From Bacteroidota bacterium (GTDB lineage: Bacteria > Bacteroidota > Bacteroidia > 2-12-FULL-35-15), in NCBI GenBank assembly GCA_947479085.1, contig CANJYB010000016.1, positions 42,047-106,046 of the forward strand: 64,000 nucleotides of DNA, written 5' to 3'. The position numbers and the translations under genes are program-made. Positions within the stretch are counted from its first letter, which is position 1. The number at the start of each line of letters is the position of its first letter. Below the pieces are notes generated by a model, which was given only the letters and a program-made list of their open reading frames with translations, searched no databases and was not told the origin of the DNA. Positions 57,828 to 64,000 of the stretch are shown one piece after another.

Positions 57828-57990
57828 ACGAATTACGAATCTTATCGAATAACGAATTGTAGAAGATTATTAAATTGTTTTTTATTTATTCCAACGAATT
57901 ACGAATCTTATCGAATAACGAATTGTAGAAGATTATTAAATTGTTTTTTATTCCAACGAATATCGAATCTTAACGAATTACGAATTTATT
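57828..57990. repeat. 66-bp tandem repeat built from CGAAT blocks
   Basis: A unit starting ACGAATTACGAATC begins at 57828 and 57894, with a third shortened and diverged start at 57956. Within each unit, CGAATTA, CGAATCT, then TCGAATA and ACGAATT are heptamers. The remaining 57991-58083 holds a further decayed CGAATTA stretch. Confidence 0.8.
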
Positions 57991-58083
57991 GGTGGTTGTT
58001 TTTATTTATTTTTTAATTCAACGAATTACTAATCTTAACGAATAGCGAATTAGTTAACGGTTTATAGTTTTCAGTTATATCAA

Positions 58084-58166
58084 CTCATAATTCATCTCTC
58101 ATAATTCATAACTATAAAAACCAACTCATAACTCATAACTCATAACTCATAATTCATAACTAAATT
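58084..58166. repeat. Heptamer array CTCATAA/TTCATAA
   Basis: CTCATAA, TTCATCT, CTCATAA, TTCATAA and CTATAAA are followed by one 6-bp slip, then four CTCATAA, TTCATAA and CTAAATT. The last unit runs into the stop codon of the minus-strand gene at 58165. Confidence 0.88.
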
Positions 58167-58644
58167 AAACATCCGGCAACGGCAAGTTATATTTTGGTTT
58201 CACTATTTCATTTTCAAAACTGATACTATAATATATAGTATCCCTTCTTAATATGCCTCCTGTTTTAAAAAATGAAACAATGGTTACTCTTTTTCTTTTC
58301 AATGCGCTCATTTGGTTGTTACCAACGTAAAATATAGTAACAGTTAGTTGTTTTTCTGAACCACTTATACGTGTTTTACTTACAAGAAAGCTTGGAGCAC
58401 TTCCAAGAAAGCTTGGAGCACATACAAGAAAGCTTGGAGCACTTACAAGAAAGCTTGGAGCACTTACAAGCAAGCTTGGAGCACTTACAAGAAAGCATGG
58501 AGCATAAACAGGTGTTTTTTGTTCAGAAATTACCATTTTGGGAATAAAAACAAGTAAACCAACTGTAGCAATATTAATTACTGCCAGCCTGTATGCCTTG
58601 TTATTACTGTTATGTATGGTTTTTGAAAACATTTTGTTTGTCAT
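58165..58644 (-). CDS. ORF containing heptapeptide array C
   Basis: A 159-codon frame. It has an N-terminal basic leader, one hydrophobic segment (LAVINIATVGLLVFIPKMVIS, about 21-41), six SAPSFLV-type heptapeptides (about 48-90) from the 21-bp array, and a C-terminal part with KKRVTIVSFFKTGGILRRDTIYYSISFENEIV that looks like ordinary coding sequence. It could be a small membrane protein with an external repeat domain. No promoter box is seen, and it may be an opportunistic frame. I do not recognise a family. Confidence 0.45.
   Translation of the reverse strand: MTNKMFSKTIHNSNNKAYRLAVINIATVGLLVFIPKMVISEQKTPVYAPCFLVSAPSLLVSAPSFLVSAPSFLVCAPSFLGSAPSFLVSKTRISGSEKQLTVTIFYVGNNQMSALKRKRVTIVSFFKTGGILRRDTIYYSISFENEIVKPKYNLPLPDV
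58378..58503. repeat. 21-bp tandem array C, six units
   Basis: Units begin at 58378, 58399, 58420, 58441, 58462 and 58483, each opening AC(T/A)T(A/C)CAAG and containing AAGC(T/A)TGGAGC. The unit length never changes. It lies inside the open frame 58165-58644 on the minus strand, where it gives SAPSFLV repeats. Confidence 0.88.
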
Positions 58645-58700
58645 TGATGCGCCAAAAATACATGGAAGGAGTAAGGTGGGTTGTCCGAAAAACGGACAAA

Positions 58701-59114
58701 TTACATTTTGGTCTTTTTTATGTAATTAGCATTATACAATGCGCGGTTATTTTCTATATAATGGAAATAGCGTGTAAAGTACCTTTCGTCACTGCATGTT
58801 AATATGTCTATTAAGGTAACCTCGTTGAATATTCCAATTCTTTCGGCAAGCCGTAAATGATTTTTATCAACACAAGATTTCCCCCTTGTTATTATTACTG
58901 CTGCCTGATCCCTGTCCAGGCGCATACAAAAAAGCAGGAATACCATTGCATAAGTATCTTCAATGCCTAACAAATCGAAACGTTTTTTCAACTTTGGTAT
59001 ATCCACCCGCTCTATACCCACGTTATTAAATATCAAAAGTGCTTTATCAGCCAGTTTATTTAATTCCAGTAAGGAGGCATCTTCATTTGGTATGTCAAAT
59101 AATGCCAGTTGCAT
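58701..59114 (-). CDS. Uncharacterised small protein
   Basis: A 137-residue protein, probably cytoplasmic and helical, with KLADKALLIFNNVGIERVDIPKLKKRFDLLGIEDTYAMVFLLFCMRLDRDQAAVII and a basic C-terminus (NANYIKKTKM). There is no signal peptide and no recognised domain. The composition and codon use look like a real gene. It lies 57 bp from the array-C ORF in the same direction; any link is a guess. Confidence 0.5.
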   Translation of the reverse strand: MQLALFDIPNEDASLLELNKLADKALLIFNNVGIERVDIPKLKKRFDLLGIEDTYAMVFLLFCMRLDRDQAAVIITRGKSCVDKNHLRLAERIGIFNEVTLIDILTCSDERYFTRYFHYIENNRALYNANYIKKTKM

Positions 59115-59708
59115 GCGGCTATACCCGGGGGCGATTAGGGGTGAAAAAAATTATTTTCCTCAGGGAAATTATATTTCGCCAAACATCATTAAATGGAAAG
59201 GGGAGTAAAGCTTTGCTTTTGAAGGATTCAAAAGTAGTTTTGCAGGTAACCTCGTCTATAAAACAATGTTCTATATACATGAGCTTGAGTTTTTATTTTC
59301 ATAAAGCAAGCCCAAACATGCAGCCTGCCTTAGTTTGGTGCCGTAAAGTTACAAAACAATTAAATTAGCCAATAATGCCGGTTTAAAATATTTTTCAACA
59401 GTTAACTGTTGAAATGCTGGTATGGATACCTTTAAACCTTCGACCAATATTGGGCTGGAGGGGTTTTGGGGTGGGTTGTTAATAAAAGGAGGGGTGTATT
59501 AAAATTGGGTGATGTGAAGGGGGAATTGGTATATTTGGAATGAATATTAATGCGAATTAATGAAAATTTAAATACTTATTTAAATCAGGCAAATACAACT
59601 AGTGTTAGTTGTATTTGTCGGATTTTATCTGGGGTATAAATAAGTTAGCTGTAACCATATGCAATAACCGACAGTGCAAAAAAAAGGCTGACAATAACAA
59701 CAACAAAT
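59115..59708. other. 590-bp spacer, one hairpin and a GTTAGC site
   Basis: No gene is credible. It contains TTAACTGTTGAAA near 59403, the hairpin at 59590-59617 and GTTAGCTGTAA at about 59644, which resembles the GTTAGCAGTAA end of the attC-like element at 63361. GC content drops from here to the window end. Confidence 0.5.
59590..59617. repeat. Hairpin CAAATACAACTA
   Basis: Perfect 12-bp arms CAAATACAACTA and TAGTTGTATTTG with a GTGT loop. No T-run follows and no gene ends nearby, so its role is unknown. Confidence 0.6.
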
Positions 59709-59762
59709 TTGAATATGACGACCAGAAAATATATACTTATAGAAAATCAATTACAAAAGAGA

Positions 59763-61073
59763 ATGAAAACTAAAATAAATTGGAAAATGAGACCATTAAT
59801 AATCTTGTCTATATTATTAACATTAAACACCAATTCATTTGGACAAATACAAGTTACAAAAGAAAAGCAAAAAGCAATAGTTGATAAATTGGCGACTGAA
59901 ATTATAGCAAGATATTTAAATAGTCAAACAGCTAACTTAATCGCAGACAGTTTAAAGAAATTTGGAAATAATGCAACCAAATCAATAGAATCGAATGCTT
60001 TCATTGATGCAGTGAGTGGTGTTCTTCGTGTAAAAGGAAATGATACACATCTTTCATTCTATTATGATTCACTCAAGTATAACGTTTACCTTCAAGATGA
60101 TTCGGTAAAAAGAAAACTTGAGTTTGAAAGAGAAAGGAAAATTAATTTTGGGTTTACCAAAGTAGATATTCTTGAAGGAAATATTGGATATATAGAAATG
60201 ATAAAATTTTCTGATTTTTCAGCTGAAGTAACAGCATATAAAATAGCATCTGTAATGAATTTTATACAACACACTGACGCATTAATTATTGATTTAAGAA
60301 GTAATGGCGGAGGAGATGAGAGGACAATTGATATTTTCAAAACTTATTTTTTCTCCGAAGTTGGACAAGTATATTTTGATTCTATTACAAAGCGAGAATC
60401 TTATTTGACTTTGCCTTTTGTTAGTGGGGCAAGATATTTAAATAGACCTGTTTATATTGTTACTGGAAAGGGGACATTTTCAGCCGCAGAAAAGTTTACT
60501 TATTTTCTACAGAAATACAAAAAAGCAATTATTGTAGGCGAAAAAACAAAAGGAGGAGGGCATAGCGGGCATAGTGTTTCTATTCTTGATGGATACCTTT
60601 CTTTTATCCCAACAGGTAATGCCAACGACCCTTTAGAAAATGTAGGCATTACACCAGATTATTACGCTAAAGAATCAGAAGCTTTAGTCTTTGCTAAATA
60701 CTTGTACTATAAAACACAATTAAAGGATAAATTAAATTATGAACAAGATAAAGTCTTATGGAATATTTCTAGTTGCGAATATCTCTTAAAGCTCAACCCT
60801 ATACTAGAATATAAATTTAACAATAGTTATCTTGGTGAATATGAAAATGGCAGAACAATATTTCTTAAAGATTCGCAGCCATTCATAAAATACAGCCGCG
60901 GCTCTTTTCCATTAGTTCAAATAAATGAAAACGAATTTATAGTAGATGGAGATGATACATTTGGAAAAGCTAACTGCAGAATTGCTTTTAATACAGATAA
61001 AAGCAAAAATGGAATTGATAATAGAATATTTGTAAACGATAAAATTAACCATAAATATTTTTTGAAGAATTAA
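59763..61073 (+). CDS. S41 family (tail-specific) serine peptidase, exported
   Basis: A 436-residue exported protease. From ATG 59763 (preceded by AAGAGA) a basic start and the hydrophobic LIILSILLTLNTNSFGQ form the signal peptide; the frame also extends up to 59709. After an N-terminal helical part comes the S41 core: IDLRSNGGGDERTIDIFKTYF, then TGKGTFSAAEKFTYFLQ with the catalytic serine (about 239), and GEKTKGGGHSG with the lysine (about 261). No PDZ domain is evident. S41 enzymes trim exported proteins. The gene is AT-rich and lies 17 bp before the TPR-phosphatase gene. Confidence 0.85.
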   Translation: MKTKINWKMRPLIILSILLTLNTNSFGQIQVTKEKQKAIVDKLATEIIARYLNSQTANLIADSLKKFGNNATKSIESNAFIDAVSGVLRVKGNDTHLSFYYDSLKYNVYLQDDSVKRKLEFERERKINFGFTKVDILEGNIGYIEMIKFSDFSAEVTAYKIASVMNFIQHTDALIIDLRSNGGGDERTIDIFKTYFFSEVGQVYFDSITKRESYLTLPFVSGARYLNRPVYIVTGKGTFSAAEKFTYFLQKYKKAIIVGEKTKGGGHSGHSVSILDGYLSFIPTGNANDPLENVGITPDYYAKESEALVFAKYLYYKTQLKDKLNYEQDKVLWNISSCEYLLKLNPILEYKFNNSYLGEYENGRTIFLKDSQPFIKYSRGSFPLVQINENEFIVDGDDTFGKANCRIAFNTDKSKNGIDNRIFVNDKINHKYFLKN

Positions 61074-61090
61074 TACACGACAAATTCTAT

Positions 61091-63190
61091 ATGCAAAAAG
61101 CATCCTTCATTCTCATTTTAATTCTTGTATTTGTATATAATCAACTTCATGCACAAAACCCTAAAATGATTGACTCATTAGAAAAGGTTTTGAAAACAAA
61201 TATGCCCGATACGCAGAGGGCAAAAGTGTTCAGAAAATTAGCTTGGGAATATGGTAATTCGGCTAACTTAAAAACAGCTTTTAATAATGCACAAAATGCA
61301 TTAAACCTCTCAACTAAAATAAATGATAACTACGGAATTAATCGTGCTTATTTAGTTTTAGGTAGACTTTATCTTGTTGATGGTAAATATTCAACCGCTT
61401 TATTGAATTTCAATGACGCATTGAAGTATCTTTTAAAATCTTCAGCTAATGAAAAGAAAAAAGTGAGCGAAGAGGAATATCTTTATAATGCTATTGCAGA
61501 TGTTTATGTAATGCTGGAAAACGAAAATAAATCTATAGAATTTATTGATAAAGCAAACGAACTTGCAAAACTGGAATCAGACACTCCTGCACAAATAACT
61601 TTGATGATGTATAAAGCCAAAGTATATAGAAATTTTAAAAAAAGTAATGAAGGTTTAATACTTGCGAATAAAGTTTTAGAGGGGGTATATAAATTTTATG
61701 AAGGTGAGGGTAGAGACGGTGCAATTTTAGACATATATGATTTAATGTTTGAGTTACGATTGCAACAAAAGAATTTTAAAGAAGCTGAAAAGATGCTAAA
61801 ACAATCAAAATTACTTGCAATAAATAATGACGACAAACGCCCTTTAAATATTATTTATTATCGCCAAGCACAATTAGCAATTGAATTAAAAGACTTTAAT
61901 CATGCAAAAAGTTATATTGATAGTGCTATTGCAACAGCTAATGATTCGTACCTAAAAATGAATAATTATGAAATGTTAGGCGATATACTTTGTGAAATGA
62001 ATAAAAACAATGACGCAAAAATAGCCTATCAAAAATGGTTAAAATTAACTCAAGAAGGTAAAATTTCTACTAATGAAATTCAAGCATTAAAAAAGTTAGC
62101 ATCTGTTTACAAAAAACTAAATGAACCCAAACTTGCATTAGAGGCTACTGAACGCTACATTCAATTAGACGATTCACTAAATAATAACAAAACACAAAAC
62201 ACCATTGCAGATTTGCAAGCTGCGTCCGAAAGAGAAATTAAACAAAAGGAAATAGATGTTTTAAATAAAGATAGAAAACTACAAACAACCATTCGTAACT
62301 CCTTCATTGGTGGTTTTGCATTGATGTTTTTATTTGCTGGAGTTAGCTATAGAAACTTTAGAAGAAAGAAGAAGGACAACCAAATCATAACACAACAAAA
62401 AACAGAGGTTGAAAAACAAAAACATTTAGTAGAAGAAAAAAACAGAGAAATAACCGACAGTATTGAATATGCTTTACGCATACAAACAGCCATACTCCCA
62501 CCGCAAAAAATTGTAAAACAATATTTAGAAAACTCATTTATTCTTTACAAACCCAAAGACATTGTTGCAGGCGACTTTTATTGGATGGAAACAGTTAATG
62601 ATTTAGTTTTATTTGCAGCTTGCGACTGCACAGGACACGGAGTGCCAGGTGCAATGGTTTCAGTAGTTTGCCATAATTCACTCAACAGAGCAGTAAGAGA
62701 ATTTGGGTTAACACAACCAGCAAAAATACTTGACAAGACAACAGAAATAGTATTAGAAAACTTTAGTAAAAGCGAAGATGAAATACATGACGGTATGGAC
62801 ATTTCTATTTGTGCCTTAAACACAAAAACAAAGACCTTAGAATGGGCGGGGGCATACAATCCATTACTACTCATTAACAACGGACAACTAACGGAAATTA
62901 AAGCAGACAAACAATGTATCGGTTTCAACGACAACGTAAAGCCCTTTACAAATCATCAATTCAACTTACAACCAGACACAAGTATTTATCTTTTCACAGA
63001 CGGTTATGCTGATCAGTTTGGCGGACAGCCTGAAAGAAAACTTACTAAAAATCGTTTCAGAGAATTATTGCTTTCCTTTCAGCATTTACCTATTCAACAA
63101 CAGGCAACGGAACTTGACAATTTTATTACAAACTATAAAAAGGAAATAGAGCAAACAGACGACATTTTAGTAATAGGTGTAAGGGTTTAG
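61091..63190 (+). CDS. TPR sensor with SpoIIE-type protein phosphatase
   Basis: A 699-residue signalling protein. The signal peptide (to LHAQ, 22) is followed by TPR repeats (about 30-370), one membrane helix (SFIGGFALMFLFAGVSY, about 401-417), a coiled coil (425-460) and a cytoplasmic PP2C/SpoIIE phosphatase domain (about 480-699). The catalytic motif GDFYWMETVNDLVLFAACDCTGHGVPGAMVSVV and the later DGMDISICAL, LFTDGYADQFGG and DDILVIGV carry the metal-binding aspartates. Such proteins dephosphorylate anti-sigma-antagonist-type partners; none are adjacent. It forms a pair with the S41 peptidase gene. Confidence 0.88.
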   Translation: MQKASFILILILVFVYNQLHAQNPKMIDSLEKVLKTNMPDTQRAKVFRKLAWEYGNSANLKTAFNNAQNALNLSTKINDNYGINRAYLVLGRLYLVDGKYSTALLNFNDALKYLLKSSANEKKKVSEEEYLYNAIADVYVMLENENKSIEFIDKANELAKLESDTPAQITLMMYKAKVYRNFKKSNEGLILANKVLEGVYKFYEGEGRDGAILDIYDLMFELRLQQKNFKEAEKMLKQSKLLAINNDDKRPLNIIYYRQAQLAIELKDFNHAKSYIDSAIATANDSYLKMNNYEMLGDILCEMNKNNDAKIAYQKWLKLTQEGKISTNEIQALKKLASVYKKLNEPKLALEATERYIQLDDSLNNNKTQNTIADLQAASEREIKQKEIDVLNKDRKLQTTIRNSFIGGFALMFLFAGVSYRNFRRKKKDNQIITQQKTEVEKQKHLVEEKNREITDSIEYALRIQTAILPPQKIVKQYLENSFILYKPKDIVAGDFYWMETVNDLVLFAACDCTGHGVPGAMVSVVCHNSLNRAVREFGLTQPAKILDKTTEIVLENFSKSEDEIHDGMDISICALNTKTKTLEWAGAYNPLLLINNGQLTEIKADKQCIGFNDNVKPFTNHQFNLQPDTSIYLFTDGYADQFGGQPERKLTKNRFRELLLSFQHLPIQQQATELDNFITNYKKEIEQTDDILVIGVRV

Positions 63191-63235
63191 AGCCATGACA
63201 AAACACATTGCAAACATAGACGGAAGAATGGCTAC

Positions 63236-63367
63236 AGCTAACAGCACATTTGCAATAGGCGGGGTTTCGTCCTCCGCAGACAGTTTTGTGGTAGCCGAAA
63301 GTTCAGTTCTCCGAATGAACATTTGTGCCGAAAAGCCCGCCCATCGCAAATCTGCAAAACGTTAGCA
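63236..63367. repeat. attC-like imperfect inverted repeat
   Basis: A 132-bp element with ends AGCTAAC and GTTAGCA. The outer arms pair imperfectly for about 25-30 bp (GCTAAC..CATTTGCAATAGGCGGG against GCTAACGTTTTGCAGATTTGCGATGGGCGGG read on the other strand) and continue inward as GGGGTTTCG/CGAAAAGCCC. Size, unpaired bases on one arm and GTTAGC ends resemble integron attC sites, though the core departs from GTTRRRY by one base. It lies between the phosphatase gene and a cassette-like DUF3050 gene. Confidence 0.6.
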
Positions 63368-63454
63368 GTAATTGTGGTAGACCTTAACGAAAGCATAGAA
63401 ATTCAAACATTTGTTCATTTAAAATGTTAATCTAGTAATAAAAAAAAGAAAATT

Positions 63455-64000
63455 ATGACAACTCAAATTGAAAAAATAAAAAAGACAATTGAACCCTTAA
63501 GACAAGAGATTATTAATCATAAAGTTTATTCAGCTATTAAAGACATAGATGACTTAAAAGTATTTATGCAATTTCACGTATACGCTGTTTGGGACTTTAT
63601 GTCTTTGTTAAAAACGTTACAAAGCAACCTGACTTGCACATCAGTTCCTTGGTTTCCCAAAGGAACCGCAGACACAAGATATCTTATTAACGAAATTGTT
63701 GTAGGTGAAGAATCGGACGTAGACCTAAATGGCATAAGGAAAAGTCATTTTGAATTGTATTTAGATGCTATGAAACAATGCGGTGCAGACACTTCTAAAA
63801 TTGAAGTTTTTACAAAAGTATTAAAAAATACTGGCGACTTTGACTCCGCTTATTTAGCTTCAGAAACTCCCAAGGAAGCAAAAGATTTTGTTGACTTTAC
63901 TTTCAAAGTTATTGAAAGCGGTAAAGACTATTTGCAATCAGCTATTTTCACTTTTGGACGTGAAGACCTAATCCCAGGAATGTTTATCTCCATAATAAAT
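63455..64000 (+). CDS. DUF3050 protein, 3' end beyond the window
   Basis: The frame starts at ATG 63455 and is open to the last base, giving 182 residues. The highly conserved FHVYAVWDFMSLLKTLQSNLTC, SVPWFPKG, RYLINEIVVGEESD, KSHFELYLDAMKQCGAD and FTFGREDLIPGMF are diagnostic of DUF3050, a heme-oxygenase-like all-helical family with conserved H and E residues that may bind metal. The function is unknown. The complete protein should have about 230-260 residues. It follows the attC-like element by 87 bp. Confidence 0.9.
   Translation, partial: MTTQIEKIKKTIEPLRQEIINHKVYSAIKDIDDLKVFMQFHVYAVWDFMSLLKTLQSNLTCTSVPWFPKGTADTRYLINEIVVGEESDVDLNGIRKSHFELYLDAMKQCGADTSKIEVFTKVLKNTGDFDSAYLASETPKEAKDFVDFTFKVIESGKDYLQSAIFTFGREDLIPGMFISIIN

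Noticed and set aside
1..64000. tRNA or rRNA genes
   Set aside because: I looked for T-arm GTTCGANTC patterns with matching acceptor stems and for conserved rRNA segments; the few GTTCGA matches are inside protein-coding genes.

Overview
The window comes from a low-GC member of the Bacteroidota. This rests on TAnnTTTG promoter boxes ahead of many genes, weak or absent Shine-Dalgarno sites, type IX secretion parts (PorQ, C-terminal sorting domains), a GldI-type lipoprotein, a SusC/SusD pair and several families largely confined to the phylum (DUF5606, DUF6438, type B L31). The species cannot be named from this sequence. No rRNA, tRNA, CRISPR array, prophage or intact insertion sequence was seen.

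Layout. 1-2900 (minus): beta-CASP RNase, then ccmB, ccmC and a partial ccmD-like gene for cytochrome c maturation. 3371-5437: PgpH-like 7TM-HD cyclic dinucleotide phosphodiesterase. 6-15.6 kb: membrane protein, large beta-propeller amidohydrolase, a small 48-codon gene divergent from rpmE2, a Rieske oxygenase with a TatT-like protein, a TMTC-like membrane TPR protein and a 17-residue-repeat protein. 15.8-21.3 kb (minus): nrnA, gldI and three further FKBP-type genes, the last a triple FKBP fused to a retropepsin-like protease, with the old 3' end left behind. 23-36 kb: an MsbA-like exporter, a PKD/dockerin-like secreted protein, DUF6438, a response regulator, a double-length Ddl-type ligase, porQ, DUF5606, an M3 peptidase and a MazG-like enzyme. 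36.3-41.4 kb (minus): hmgA-hppD-paaABCD for tyrosine/homogentisate and phenylacetate breakdown. 41.5-48.2 kb (minus): envelope proteins, paired OB-fold-like proteins, an LVIVD-repeat protein and the topoisomerase IV A subunit. 48.7-53.3 kb (minus): an orphan susC-susD pair between identical direct repeats. 53.8-59.1 kb: lineage-specific proteins in a repeat-dense stretch. 59.7-64 kb: AT-rich S41 peptidase, TPR-SpoIIE phosphatase, an attC-like element and a DUF3050 gene cut by the window end.

The most unusual feature is between the genes. More than ten spacers hold arrays of 7-bp units in strict 7-bp register, each with its own sequence, several filling the spacer up to stop and start codons. 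Three more loci carry 21-bp (3 x 7) arrays that keep reading frames open as heptapeptide repeats. Palindromic dispersed elements sit among them, and one lies inside the Ddl coding sequence. I suggest these are products of one ongoing repeat-generating process, which needs genome-wide testing.
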